Origin: Balaenoptera acutorostrata
Taxonomy: Eukaryota > Chordata > Mammalia > Artiodactyla > Balaenopteridae
Length of the DNA: 64,000 nt
Direction of reading: 5' to 3'
Assembly: GCF_949987535.1 (NCBI RefSeq)
Contig: NC_080081.1
Span: forward strand, 34,512,428-34,576,427
Part shown: positions 34,475 through 47,382 of the stretch, in pieces
How the letters are laid out: each line of letters starts with the position of its first letter
How positions within the stretch are numbered: position 1 is the first letter of the stretch
Notes under the pieces: model-generated
Databases searched by the model: none
Seen by the model: the letters and a program-made list of their open reading frames with translations, nothing else
Told to the model about the DNA's origin: nothing
Program-made: the position numbers and the translations under genes

Positions 34475-36125
34475 TCTATGGCTCCGTGAAATAGAACTGG
34501 TTTTGTCTTGTTTTGTTATTTTCATCAATTGAGCTTCTAATATGGTCTGAGTTGTATGCACAGCACTCTGCAAGGATTAATTCATTACAGACAAAGAGGC
34601 CCAAAGAAGTGCCTTAACCAAAGTACGCCTTACCATTTTCTGCATCCTATTGTCTAAATTATGCTATTAAAATATGAGTTGTTAAAATATAATTATGACG
34701 TTAAAATGTTAGTTGTTGACATATAGCTGTTCTTTTTCAAATATCTATGAGTGGGTGAAGTCAAGTTTTCTTATAAAATTCAAAATCTAATTCTCTAAAC
34801 TTTTATTCTTGCTTGTTTTATATATTTAAGTATTTAGCTCATTGTTTATATGTTAAAGACTTGTATTTTCAGTGCACCTGTAGTTTAAGAAAGTTTGTTA
34901 GATGTGACAAAAGAAAAGGCATCAAAGCGAAAATTTTGTAAAATGGCATCAAAATTTTGCTGAAAGATAGGAACAACTTCCTTTTCCAAATCTGTTCATT
35001 TGAAGTGCTAAAATTAAATACAACACAAAACTCCAACTTTCACCTATCCATCTTCCTTTAGTAATCATATGATAAATGAATGGCATGTTAGACCAGTGTT
35101 CCTCCTAGGATAACAAGCTCATGGAGAATAACGGGGGAAATTTATTCCAAGTTATGTTTTTTGGAAACATTCTTTAAGTGGACTTGATAAATACATGCAG
35201 TTCTGGGAGGTTCTTTGTATCTTAAGAGAGATGATATCTATATAAATCAGTAGAGGAGAAGTTGTAGTTTACATTAATTTATTATAAAAAGAAATTTTTG
35301 TCAGATACAAATAGACTTTATTATAAAGAAAACAAATTATGTCTTTTGAAAGCTAGGGCTTTAATAAATTTCTAAACTTAAAATTTTCTTAAAATTGGAG
35401 ACATTTGGTCAACATTATAGAGCTATAATCCACAGAATATTAATTAAAGAACTACTGAGTGTTCCCATTGATCACTGAGGGGAAATTTGAAAACGTAAAT
35501 CACTCAGTTCATTCTTTTAACATTTGCTCTGTGGTCGAAGGTGAAGATGAGTAAAGTATATATCTTTAAAATATAATTTCATTTGAGTTGTATAAAAATC
35601 AAAGTATCAAAAATTAGAAAAAAGTGGATTAATTGTCAAAAATCTGGCTTCCAGTGCTATTAAGGTGGCACAGTGTATTGGGATGAAGCGTCCTCAGTTG
35701 GAAACTAAGAGGATTACCTAGTTGATTTATAAGGTCCAGTTCAATTATAAATGTTTTATTTTATAACTCACTAATAATTTGCATATACACTAAACCAATG
35801 TTGAGAATAATGGGAATATTATACACAAACATTTAAAATTTTAAATGACTGGCAGAGGTCAGCGAGCCTTTTATAGTTTGTCTAGTAAAATAAAAAGAAC
35901 TTAGGGAAAAATATAGCCCCAATCTGCAAGTTTGGATTAATTTTTATTTTTTAAATAGTGGACGGGTATAGATGTCATCATTCTGTTATATAATTACATA
36001 TAGATTCACGCAACTTGTTAAAAATCTAGAGTATTATAATTGAGCACAGTTTCTTCCTTATTCACACATGATTTTCCTAGAACAGGGGAAATGATACCAA
36101 GTTTGGTCAATACCTACAACGCACC
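34475..36125. other. AT-rich unique stretch
   Basis: Nothing recognised. It has several ATTA-rich words and no convincing gene or transposon. Confidence 0.45.
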
Positions 36126-36134
36126 ATGAAAAAT

Positions 36135-36305
36135 TTGAAAATTTTGTCCATTTAATCTTCCTAATAACGCTATGATGTATTATAGGTAACGTTAGTCCCA
36201 TTTCACTAATGAGGAGACTGAGACTCATTGTTCAAGTTACAGACCAGATTGGTGGAGACAAGCCTGCAAGCCCTGAATGTCACGATGCAGCTCTGTCTCC
36301 CAGAA
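36135..36305 (-). repeat. MIR SINE, antisense
   Basis: 'tttaatcttcctaataacgctatgatgtattataggtaacgttagtcccatttcactaatgaggagactgagactc' follows reversed MIR closely, then 'cctgcaagccctgaatg' near the tRNA-unrelated core. Confidence 0.85.
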
Positions 36306-36657
36306 GAAGGTGGAATGCTCTCTGAGCTCCCCTTTACTCCATTTGAAGAAATGCACCTGAAAATAACAAGGGGGTGATTGCTGTAAATCGCGGAAGCAGG
36401 ACAGTGAAATGCATTTGCTAATAGGAATTATGGGATGCTGAGAGAATAAACAGTAAAATTTTAGTTGATCATTAAGAAAGAAAAAGACTGCGTAGGCCTG
36501 GAGAGCTTTGAGGATGCTTATCAGATGTTTGCATCCTAGGCAAAAAGGCTTCTGAGATTTCTCAGACAGGGTGGGAGTGGGGAATAAGGAAGGAAGAACA
36601 AGTTGTACACATCAAGTCAGATGAGAAGTCATTTAGTGGAGATGAACAATGAAGACT

Positions 36658-36673
36658 AAAAAAAAAAAAAAAT
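36658..36673. repeat. A16 homopolymer
   Basis: Sixteen uninterrupted A, seen directly. No SINE body precedes it. Confidence 0.9.
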
Positions 36674-36974
36674 TACCAGTGAGTTGCAAAGTAAAAGCGA
36701 CAGCAGGGTTTATTTGCGGGGGGAGAAGAAATAGCAATTTCCAATGTGGGCAAGTAGGATTCAAACATACTTTTTATTTTTGTTCAGTAATGAAATGGAA
36801 TGGTATGTAAGAAGGTGCTCCCCAAAAAGTTAGAAGGCAGCAGTAAAGACAGTTTCACATAATTTTATGAATGATACATTTTTACCAAAGGCAACTGATC
36901 CAGGACTTCAGGAAATCAAAGATTGAGAGTCCCCCTTTCTTTATCACTTTTAATAGCATCATCCAGACTAAAAA

Positions 36975-37010
36975 CACTGGAATAACATTACACACTGGAA
37001 TAGCATTACA
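36975..37010. repeat. 18-bp tandem duplication
   Basis: CACTGGAATAACATTACA at 36975-36992 is followed directly by CACTGGAATAGCATTACA at 36993-37010, with one mismatch. Confidence 0.95.
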
Positions 37011-37139
37011 CAATCAAAATTTTATAAATCAATATGTTAACAAAATATTGCGTTAAAATAACATCTAAAGTTATAATACTGCATTATTTAATTTTTCTTA
37101 AGTGTTATAATTAAATAAATATGTAAACTTAATTCTATA

Positions 37140-37600
37140 TTGGGCTATGTGAAAATTGGTCCTGTTGACTCTCACCCCTGTAATCTGACCATTCAAAAGC
37201 CTGAAAATCAAAGGTTTATCTGGAATACATCCTAAAAATAGCAGTAAAATGTGGTCTCACGATGGTGCTGCCAGCCCTGATTGTGAAACATTTTACTGTG
37301 GACTATTTCCCTTATAGATTGTGCCCATTAAAAATGTTCCTGCTAAAATTTGTAGTGTAATAGTGACTTTGAGAAATACACAGGAAGGAAGGAAACGTTT
37401 GATCAAATTACTGCTTAATTATTCCGAAGCTAGAGTGACTGGCTTTGTTTTGCCCTCCTTTACTGAATAACTTCTGATGCAATCAAACTGAAAAGTCAGG
37501 AAATTAACTTTTATGGAAATTGAGTCATGCATTAAATGCATTTCCAATTCTGATACTGTTTATTTAGTAACCAGTAAAACTGAACCGAGCTGTACTATGA
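37140..37600. promoter_or_regulatory. Candidate conserved regulatory block
   Basis: Repeat-free segment with ATCAAAGG (TCF/LEF type) at 37207-37214, a GATCAAATTA word near 37401, and ATGCATT-A-AATGCAT, a perfect 7-bp inverted repeat of POU-like half sites, at 37527-37541. A regulatory role is inferred from motif clustering only. Confidence 0.3.
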
Positions 37601-37604
37601 GTTG

Positions 37605-38565
37605 AAGGGTCAGTACTTCAAATAAGCAATTCTGCTTCCTTCATTATCCTTACACTTGGCTGGCCAAAGAGTCTCTAGGAATTTTGTATTTTTATACTGT
37701 TATTTAAAAGAGAGAATACAATGTTTAAGCTATTATGGTTTAAGAGTTTTTAGTTATGTTTACCTGCAATGAAAAAAATTTAATGAAATTCTTTCTATAT
37801 ACTACCTATCGTTGCTTCATTTTTTTTTTTTCTTTCCATTTTATAGTGGCCTTCAGATAACCTTAACACCGCAAAGGGAAGTCTGCCACAACTATATTCA
37901 CTTCAGACTTTACATTTTACAACTAAGACCATGTTGCATATAAATAGAAAACAACTTCCTATAGGATAGCTAATGTATGTATGTCTTTGTATGTGTGAGT
38001 GTATGTTCATATCTATCTATCCATATCTATCCATCCATCTAGCTAGCTAGCTACCTAGCTATACTTATAGAGAGAGAGACTCAAATAAATACAAAGATCT
38101 TAAAACTTCTCTTGATTATACTGAGACAGCAAACAGTGAAGTGGACATACCATTATCTTTTCAAAATTCATGTCACAAGCTTAATTACTTAGTTTGTCTG
38201 TATGGCCATAGTCCCATGATAATTATTGTTGTCTGTCCATTTTCTGACATTTGTCAGTTTGTTGTACCACATTTACACCATCTGTCAGCCACATCTTTTG
38301 GTGAGAGTAATGGTGCAGATTCCATACTGCTCTTGGTCCGGCAATGTATTTGTAGAGACCTAGACACAGTGGTCCTCCTAATTGTGGTCTGTGTTGATGA
38401 ATCACCAGTTTAGTTTTGTAGAAAGTTATAGTGACCCATTTTGTCCCTGGCTGTGGAATCATGCCTTACAGTTTTCTGAAGAAAAGTTGGATTTGTTAGA
38501 GTATAGTGTCTTTCAAGAGTATTTGAGGACACATACCTGGAAAGTTTGTTCTAGAATGCACCTCA
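37605..38565. other. Unique stretch with a compound microsatellite
   Basis: It contains a compound tract at 38009-38062 of ATCT, CCAT and AGCT units followed by (GA)n. The overlapping open frames at 38141-38591 show no domain I recognise. Confidence 0.5.
38009..38062. repeat. Compound ATCT/CCAT/AGCT microsatellite
   Basis: Successive tetranucleotide blocks ATCT, CCAT and (AGCT)n, seen directly. Confidence 0.88.
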
Positions 38566-38569
38566 TCAA

Positions 38570-38760
38570 GTCGAATGCAAGAGCACATTGACTTGGAGTT
38601 AGATTAACCCAGGAACAGGTCAAAAGTTATTCAGCTTTTTAGCTTAACTTTCTACATCTGTAAACTGTGGATAGTAATGACTTCCTCAGAGATATGGTGT
38701 CAGAACTAAATGAAATAATGTACAAGGTTTCTGTCATATAATATGCAGTCAAGACATGTT
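38570..38760 (+). repeat. MIR SINE
   Basis: 'ttgacttggagttagattaaccc', 'ttcagctttttagcttaactttctacatctgtaaactgtggatagtaatgacttcctcagagatatg' and 'aaatgaaataatgtacaagg' follow MIR in sense orientation. Confidence 0.75.
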
Positions 38761-39306
38761 TGTTCCTTCCACTTCCCACATAAAAAAAAAAATTTTTTTT
38801 AATTGTAGGGGGAAAGAAGAACATCATTACTTCCACTCTGACACCTGCAGAGTGCCTTACAGCCTGCAGATAAAGGGAGTCATTTCCATCCAAAGAACAC
38901 TTTATGTTATATTTTCAAGTCTATTTGCATATTGATGATAGAAAGCCTCCATTCTATGAAGTAGAGACAGGACCAGATTATTGTGTAATGTGCAAAATAT
39001 GGAAATAATTTTTACCATCTTAAAAGGTAATTGCTTGATTTTCTGACTTTTTTCATAGTAGACTATACGTGGTACATTTACGGTGTAAATTCTAGTTATC
39101 AATACCAATTTGTAGTCAAACAGTACTGCAATTCTCACTGATTAGCACGAACATCTGAAAATATGATTTTACTTCAGGGTACTGTTAACCCAGAGAGTCA
39201 CACCACCGAATATCATTTTGAAAATGTGTTTATTAAAAACATTTGTTTGACATTAGAGCAGCTTGCTTTGTTTTGTTTTTTAGAGTCATAAGATTTATTA
39301 CTTACA

Positions 39307-39497
39307 AAAATAGATAACTAATGAGAACCTACTGTATAGCACAGGGAACTCTACTCAGTGCTCTGTGGTGACCTAAATGGGAAGGAAATCTAAAAAGGAG
39401 GGGATCTATGTGTACATATAACTGATTCACTTTGCTGTACAGCAGAAACTAACACAACATTGTAAAGCAGCTATACTCCAACAAAAATTAATTTAAA
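39307..39497 (+). mobile_element. LINE-1 3'-end insertion with intact TSD
   Basis: This is a sense cetartiodactyl L1 3' UTR of about 190 bp: 'gagaacctactgtatagcacagggaactctactcag', then 'ctgattcactttgctgtacagcagaaactaacacaacattgtaaagcagctatactccaac', ending in an A-rich tail. A perfect 17-bp target-site duplication AAGATTTATTACTTACA lies at 39290-39306 and 39498-39514. It is a strongly 5'-truncated, relatively young insertion. Confidence 0.93.
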
Positions 39498-39557
39498 AAG
39501 ATTTATTACTTACAGATTCCAGAAGCAAGGGGATACAGTGAGCCAGGGGAAGGGCAG

Positions 39558-39570
39558 CCCCCCCCCCCCC
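39558..39570. repeat. C13 homopolymer
   Basis: Thirteen uninterrupted C within a purine-rich, GC-richer patch (39520-39610). Such long C runs are uncommon and mutable. Confidence 0.9.
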
Positions 39571-39734
39571 AAGTCACAAGCCAGAAGGAGATAGAGCAGG
39601 GTAGCAAGCACCTAGTACTTACAAGGTGATTGGGGTGAAGGCTACTAACTTTTCACAGGCTTAACTCTAAGTGGTTATTTTATTTTATTTTTTAAATTTT
39701 TTTTAAAAAAACCTCAACTCTACATTTTTTAATT

Positions 39735-39930
39735 TTTTAATTTTTTATTTTTTTATTGGGGTAGAGTTGTTTTACAGTGTCGTGTTAGTTTCTACTGTAC
39801 AGGGAAGTGAAGTAGAGTTCCCTGTGCTATACAGCAGGTTCTTATTAGTTATCTATTTTATACACATTAGTGTACATATGTCAATCCCAATCTCCCAGTT
39901 CATCCCACCCCCACCGCCTCCCATCACTCT
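39735..39930 (-). mobile_element. LINE-1 3'-end fragment, internally deleted
   Basis: Antisense L1 3' UTR: 'ttattggggtagagttgttttacagtg', 'gtgttagtttctactgtacag', then directly 'agtagagttccctgtgctatacagcagg', 'cttattagttatctattttatac' and 'tgtcaatcccaatctcccagttcatccc'. Compared with the copy at 55594-55840, about 60-70 bp are missing between the TACAG and AGAGTTCCC blocks. The region 39670-39735 is low-complexity A/T. Confidence 0.88.
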
Positions 39931-39934
39931 TTGT

Positions 39935-42150
39935 TGTTGTCATTGTTCTTTCGTGGTCTTTTTTTTTTTCTTTTTTTTGGACAGACAATAGAGTGACGGG
40001 ACTGTGCCATTACTCTATTTATAGGAAGTAGAATTAAAGCCTTAAAGACAAATGTGCATAGTTTGTGAACAAATGCAAAACAACAACTTTAATGGAGATT
40101 ATTTGTATGCCATTTCCATTGGTTTACTCCAAAGATATATCCTCAATGATAATAAAGTAATAAAAGATTGTTTTCACAGCTGTTTGTCTTTGATTACATA
40201 TTTCTTTGAAGTACTGTAATAAGACAGACTTTGAACCTGGAAAGAGATCAAATAATGAATTGTTCTGCTTTGTGAAGCTTAAGAGGGGATTTTATTGTCG
40301 AAACATATAGTGCAACATATTTTTTCTTCTAACAGTTAAATAATGGTTGAAAGTACTATGAGATCATTACAGATGGACTAGATTAAAGGGCTTGGGGCCA
40401 AGTGTGAGTGATCGTTACCAAAAAATTGGTGCTTTGGTCTTAAAAGGTGGATTTTATAATTACCAAATCTTTCATTGGTTTACTTTTGAGTTAAAATAGG
40501 ATGTTATATAGATGCTAGAATATATTCTCATATTTATAATATTTTTATCTACAGACAGTATAAAACTTAAAATTCCTGAATCCCAAGAGACTTGTTCCAA
40601 ATTTCTTATCTACTTCAGGTTTAGGCAGATTAAATTATGTGATTCTGTAAATTAAACTAAATGTCCTTAGATAAAAGAACATTAACAAGCATCATGTGGT
40701 TTTTTCTTTTATCTAAAATAACAATTTAGGAAATGCAGCAAAAAGTTCAGTTGTAACACTTTAAATAGATTTTCAAATGTTGCATATTAATATAGTTATA
40801 ATTATTGTTATTTCCACCTAAGTTTTCTCTTATGAATTGCTTACTATTTTGGGCTGAGCAGACATGTGGTGGGTATTACAAAATAGTAGAATTAGGCATA
40901 ATCATTGTAGCATTTTGTTTTGGTTCAACCTAGGTTCTATGTATTACATAATGTGATTGTAAAGCAAATGGTAATAGAGTAGCCATTTCAATATTGTATA
41001 TTATGTTGCTAAAGTTATATTGAAACAAAAGACTGTTTTTGTAAATACTTAAAATTTCCTGACTATTTTAGAGTGAAAGAATAACATTTATGTGACTATT
41101 TGGGGGATCTAATTGACTCAGTTTAATATTTTTTCCAAACTAGTTTTTGTTGTATTTAGAGGAAACTTTTTCCTTTGTTTAAGACATAAACCTTTCAAAT
41201 GATAATTTTCCTGGAATGCTAGACAAAGGAATATTGTAACTTTAGAGATTTTTATGATGAAGGTGTGTTTAAGAGATGTCACTTTGATATTTTTACATTA
41301 TGTCCTACATTTGTCAGCTAAAACCAGGATATTGCCTCAATGAGAAAAAGCATGTTCTGCACTTGTCAAAAGGCAGTAAGTAATGATTAAAATAGCAGTG
41401 TGAAACGCTAGGAGATTAAAGTGATGCTAATGATAAGTGAGAGAAGAAAAGGGCAAGCTATATTTTAATCCCTGGGAGAATGGTTAATGACTTCTATTGC
41501 CTGAGATTAAACTAAACCTGTCTCATCAGCTTTTTCTGCCTGGTGAAAAAAAGCTCTCTGCACTTTAATTTATTAAAGTCTTTTAAGGAAGCACATTGAT
41601 CTACAGAGGTTAAACTTTTAAAAATTGTGCAAAATACACACAAATGCTTTAACAAAAGTGTGGTTTTGTTGCTTTTAGGCATGCTCACAGATTTATAAAG
41701 AATTCATTGTCTGTGCCTTAGTACGTTTAATTAAGGAATACTAATTACTTAAAGTAGAAAGTTTGTTCCTTTAAAAAACCAGAACATATTAATATTACTG
41801 TGTAGGCAAGGGGCAAGTACACTGTAGAGGATATCAGTCTATATGAAGAGATTAAATTACAGGAGTAATTATGTCATGGCTTGTTCGGGATAATACACGT
41901 ACTGTTCAGAAAAATGAAATCCTTTTTTTAAAAACGCTTGAACACTCTAGTAAATTGTAATCTTTAAATGGACCAATTTTGTTAACTTTAGTCTATTTTT
42001 GCGAATTTCGACTTTTTTGATAATCTAATTGGTTGTCTAATTCTGGCATACACTTTTTTCATCCTTTACTCACCCTCAGCCATAATGTCCACCTTTATTC
42101 AACTAACATTTATCTTTATGCAACTAATATTAACCTTATCCTAGTGGGAT
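39935..42150. other. AT-rich unique stretch
   Basis: About 2.2 kb with no recognised gene or transposon. Confidence 0.5.
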
Positions 42151-42156
42151 AAAACA

Positions 42157-42167
42157 TGTGTGTGTGA

Positions 42168-42208
<41 letters not shown>

Positions 42209-42213
42209 CGTGT
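42157..42213. repeat. (TG)n microsatellite
   Basis: About 28 TG units with interruptions (GAG, CGAG, CG), on the plus strand. It can adopt Z-DNA under supercoiling. Confidence 0.95.
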
Positions 42214-42214
42214 A

Positions 42215-44350
42215 CTCTTGCATGTGTGCACTTAATGGTGTGGAGATAGGAAGATGAAAAATTACAAAAAATTCACCCAGATCCTTTCTATATGTTTGCA
42301 GGCTATATACTTAACATTTACCAACACTATATCCTAATTGTTTTAGGTTATCTATCATAAACATAATAATTTCCACCAGCTCAGGCAATAGTAGTTTACT
42401 GATTCATTGTTATAAGGGGAAAGGTTATTTTGACTTTTCTAGAATGGTACACTTCTACTTTCTAGAGTTCTGTAAGTACTATTGTGGGTCAAAAGTTACT
42501 GATTTATTGCAAAAGTGGATTCTTATTTGCACTTAAAAACTCAAAAGACCTTTTAATTCAACTATTTCATGGCAGGGTGTATCTCAACTTAGAAGAAATT
42601 TATCATTCGATCTTTCTGGAAATGTTTTTTGATTTTTTTTTTTTTGGTTTTGGTGATGATATTCTTTGTCATCTCATTATTAATACTCCTCAACCTTAAG
42701 AGTATATTTCTTTCAACTGACTAAACCAAGAACCACAAGTAAGATCTTTTCTAAAATTTCATTATCTAAAATATTTTTAAAACTTTATTTTGTATGTAAC
42801 TTTTTAGGCTAGGGAGTTTAAATGCAATACATCCTTTGATGTTAATGAAACACCAATTTTTCTGAAGGCCATGTAGCCCTAATGAGCAGCTTCTTATAAA
42901 AGAACATTTAATCAAGGTTTATTTTTAACTTGTTTAAACAGATCTAATAGTTTGTGCTGATTTCATTTCAGTATAATAATTGCTAGCAATCCTATTAGTA
43001 AGTCCTGGTACAGGGAAGTTAACACAAATTCCAATCTAATGAGAGTAGTGTTACAGCAAAAACGTGTAGTCAAGGAAAGATCTGTATTATATTGGACAGA
43101 GGCACCTGGCTATTCTGCCCATAGTTTTATTTCCATAAAATTCTCAGTCCTGAATTGCTAATATTTACATGGATTTTATTAGCTTTATTTAACATAGATT
43201 CATATTGCCATTGCAAGGGGGGAACAGTTAATGAAAACAACACTTATTTTAGAGGGGCATTTTGAGAAAAGAAATTATATTTGCCAACCAAGCATATTTT
43301 GGTATAGCTCATTTTCTTATAATAAAGAGTATTATATAACTTAGTTATAATTTGTACCTAGAGCACATATAAAAATCAATCGTCTTTCCTTCTTGAGCTT
43401 CAGATTGGAGAAAATGAAATGTTACTGGATTATGGGACTTATAAATGTCATAATTGATGGAATTAAGGGACAATTTAGACTAGCAGAAAATAGTTTTTAA
43501 AATAAGTGACAAAAAAGTCTGGTTAAGAACCAAATGATTTAAATGCCATTGACTTGCTATTAGAATTGGCTTAAAACATTATGATACTCTAGGTTGTTCA
43601 ATGAATGTGAAGATTTCATTACATTCAAGAATGAAACAACAAAAGCCAGAAGGAAGACTCTCTTTGACAGTGAAAATGGAAAAAGGAAAGGATTTCAGGC
43701 CTAGTAATGAAGTGAATATCTGCCAAGTTCAGGTTATAATCTTTTAAACTTTTTATTACTTAATATGACACAGTGACATTTAAAATATGGAGAAATTGAA
43801 GATAAATAATCTGGAGTGAATGGCAGAAATGATTTAAAATTTTAAAGCTGTACTAAAAGTATTCTAATGCACTGAAGGGCATTTGTAAGTTATACATTGT
43901 TTATAGGTTTCTGATTAGAATCCCAAAGCATAATGTATTATAGCTTGCCTTTTCCATGATGGAGAAAGAATATTGTCTGTAGAAAAGAGTGGATAGTAAA
44001 ATTTAGCCTCTTTTTTCATGTAAATCATCTGCTTTTTGTGAAAGGGCTTTATGCATAGGATCATGTTGCATTTTATTAATTTCAATCAATAACTGATACA
44101 TTTGGTCTTCCTGGAAGATTTCTTTCTGAAGATTATCATTTATTGCTCCAAAAAAGTTAAAATTAGAGTAGTACTGTGAGAAGTGTGAGTTTTATACCTT
44201 TGATATAAAGAATAATTTTTCACAAGAGTACTAAAATCAGGCTATTCTGATAACCTGATAATTTGTCTCATTTACTACATTTGGTAACAGAGCGTCCAGG
44301 TTACATTCTGTTTTTCAGAAAAATGACCCTAACAAAGTAAACATCACAAT
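42215..44350. other. AT-rich unique stretch
   Basis: No recognised gene or transposon. The T-rich run in 42630-42641 and the open frame 42484-42699 look fortuitous. Confidence 0.5.
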
Positions 44351-44357
44351 CAACAAG

Positions 44358-44502
44358 GGTGGTTGATGAGAGTGTAGATTCATTGGGCTCATCCTAGATA
44401 CACTGAATTTCACACTCTGGAGGTGGAACTGAGAAATTCATATTTTTAAAGAAGTTCCACAGGTGTTTCTACTGCACACACAAGTTTGAGAATTACTATT
44501 TT
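44358..44502 (+). repeat. MER5-type hAT fragment
   Basis: It shows 'ctggaggtggaactgagaaattcatatttttaaagaagttccacaggtg' and 'cacacaagtttgagaattact', the 3' half of a MER5A-like element (family: 'gggtggggcctgagaatttgcatttctaacaagttcccaggtgatg...cactttgagaaccactg'). Confidence 0.75.
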
Positions 44503-44504
44503 AA

Positions 44505-47190
44505 AAAAAGTACCAACTATAGGCAAAATGGGAAGGGTCCATTTTTAGCACTTTGCACCTAAAATGAGCCTAGAAGATTAAGATATTCTGCGTGGAATGT
44601 TTGTATCAAATCTTAAAGCAGTTAGAAAAAATTTTAGAAAGACATGTGGCTTTAAATATGATGAGTATATATAGCACATAGATGTCAAATTTAGGACATC
44701 TTCCACTGACACTGTATACTCCAATGAATTATGTCATCTAGCTCAAGTCCCTATTCTATCTTAACTGCAAACAAATGCACACTATTTGTACTGAATGCTT
44801 ATACATGTTGCATTCTGAATACTAAGTTGGAATGTATTTACAAATCTTAGAGAACAGTGATGTTTAATGCACAGGTCACCATAGAAACTAATTAACTTTT
44901 ATTTCTATGTCAAGCTAAAGTAGTCTAATGCAAATGAAAATTGAGGCAAAGGAATCATAGTATAAAAACTCAGACAAAAAGCACCAACAGTCAGCAAGTG
45001 TGCAATTGAAATACGTGGTGACAAGTAACTCAGTGGTCGCTTGTTCTTAATTCCACTAATTATGATGTTAAAAAACTGTCCAGATAGAGTCCACATTTTC
45101 CTTGAGCTGTTTCAACAATTTAAATGGAATTTGGCAAACAATAGAAGTAGTATAACATCTATCAAACAATGCCAGGAAAGGTTTTCTGCTTAAAGATTAT
45201 TCCATATTTTATTCCAGCTGCCTTATTTTGTTCTAAAATTACTTGTCTTTTTTGAATTAGGAAAGAAAAAAAAAAAAAAAACAAATGGCATCTGTATAGC
45301 TCACTCATTGTGCTCAGGATCATGGAACTGTTCTTTATAGGACTTTAAAAACTGTGTAAACTGTAAATATTTTACTTTCTTGAGGGCAAGTACTATACAT
45401 TTTCTAATTTTTTCAATCGCATTTATTGAATGTGTTTTCACCTTAAGAAAAGCAATATTTAAGTATGAAGAGTGAATTTTCATTACATCTTGGCATATTC
45501 CACTCCTTCTTACCTGCATGGAGCTTCTCACTGGCCTGGTCATTAGAGAAATGACATCCCTTTTGGGGCCTTATACTCATTCCACAAAGAGAAGATGGAC
45601 AATAGGTGATCTATAAGACATCTTTGTTTTGATTATGGCATGTTTTATTTCAAGGAGAGTGATGCTGTAAATATATCTAATGATTAAGAACATTGAAATA
45701 AAAGAAATATAGTATCATGATTGACCCATTAGCATCATTAGGAGGGAATGCTGAGGGTTACATTATTGAAATAATTTTAATGAAAATATACTTATTCTGA
45801 AATTCTAATTATATGATAGCCCATAATAACACCAATAGTAATGATAGGAATTTCAAGACTTAAACACATAGAAAACAAACTATCACTAAAAAGGCTAAAT
45901 TTTGCTTAGGAGACTAAATTATATGTTCTTGGAGAATATTGCTTATTTGCTGCTTAAAATATCCTTAATTTTAAGAAATCACATTCTTCTCATCTCATTG
46001 AAACTTACACAGAAGAAAAAGTGTTAAAGGGCTAGGAAAATATTATTTCATCATTCCTGTTCCATTAGAATTCACTTGGGTGGCTGAGAAAATGGTTTAT
46101 GGATTAGAGAGAGAAGAACAAGCTAAAACATTTCATACCTTCATCTCTGATAAATTCCCCAAACTCATTCTTTGCATCTGAGCCATAAATAACAACCATG
46201 CTTTTTGCTAAAAAGAGCTTTTTTCCTACACCAGGTCTTTTGTCTTGGAGATGAATGCTATAATAAATTTGAAGTCTTAGGGGGGCATTGTTTGAACTAT
46301 AACATTATGGTTTACAACTGTTGCTTCTATTATGAGGAGGATAAAAAGCGACTGTGAAGCTTGATCTCTGTCATAGAAATGGATTAATATTTCAGTCTTC
46401 AGTGTGGGTCAAGTGTATGATTCTCCCCAAAGCAATTCACCATGATTAATTTTTATTATGTGGGCATTCAGATTCTCTTTATATTCTTTTGTATTTTATC
46501 CCCCCACGGAATCACTCCTTGAAATACTATAACTTAGATTTGTTTTTCACATAATAGCGGAGACACAGAATTTTTAGATTCTTACTAAAGTTTTAATAAA
46601 ACCTTATGGAAAGCAGCGTCTAAAATTTCTTTTTTCTTAAAATTATATGAATAACTTAAACAGTAGTAGAAACTTAAATGATTGTATCAGTAACAATATT
46701 AAATTGGTTTACTGATAAACAGTTATAAGTAGTATGATATTGCCAAGTAGTATGATATTTTAATTTTGCAGTGATTAAATAACTAATCATTAGGAAAACA
46801 TAGTGTCACTGGGGGAAAATAGTATAAAGGTGTGATATTTAAGGTCTGCTTTATCTGAAGGGAGGACCTTATCTAAAAAATAAGATCTCTCTGTCGACTT
46901 TTATTACCTTACTCGATCAATCTAGCCTATGCTAATCACTACAAAACTTTGAAAACCAACTTTTTGGCTTTTATATAAGTGAGAGCTTTCTTTCCCTTTC
47001 TTAGGAGGAAACAGACTTTTTATGCATAAATAATTTCATGTATTGAAATTGTTCGTTTCAGGACTTTTATTCTTTTCTAGGTTCTGAGAAATTTAAGGAA
47101 CTTCAAAATATTACCTTTCAGTACTTTTATTAATAATTCCTACAAAGTGTTTGTAAGAGCAATTAACAAGTCTTATGTCTTTATGTTACA
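44505..47190. other. AT-rich unique stretch
   Basis: No recognised gene. A18 is near 45269-45285. A partial 18-bp tandem repeat (AAGTAGTATGATATTGCC) lies at 46727-46759. Confidence 0.45.
46727..46759. repeat. 18-bp tandem duplication, second unit partial
   Basis: AAGTAGTATGATATTGCC at 46727-46744 is followed directly by AAGTAGTATGATATT at 46745-46759. Confidence 0.93.
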
Positions 47191-47194
47191 AGTT

Positions 47195-47375
47195 ACTGTT
47201 GCGGGCCTACTGCCTGCCAGTCACATGTCAGTCATAAATTTAGGTGGTTCATGATTTCCACCTGCAGGGAGCTTGGCATCCAGTATAGGCAATTACATGG
47301 GGAGAAAAAATTACAGTCACTGCGATCAGAGATAATAGAGGTTACATGATGTTTGGCGCAACTATATACAATTTA
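47195..47375 (-). repeat. L2 LINE 3' region, antisense
   Basis: 'gggcctactgcctgccagtcac', 'gatttccacctgcagggagcttggcatccagtatagg' corresponds to reversed L2 ('cacctactatgtgccaggcac...gtccctgccctcatggagcttacattctagtg'). Confidence 0.65.
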
Positions 47376-47382
47376 GTTTTGA

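Noticed and set aside
38141..38591. Overlapping open frames near 38.1-38.6 kb
   Set aside because: No protein motif and no repeat signature. Lengths are ordinary for chance.
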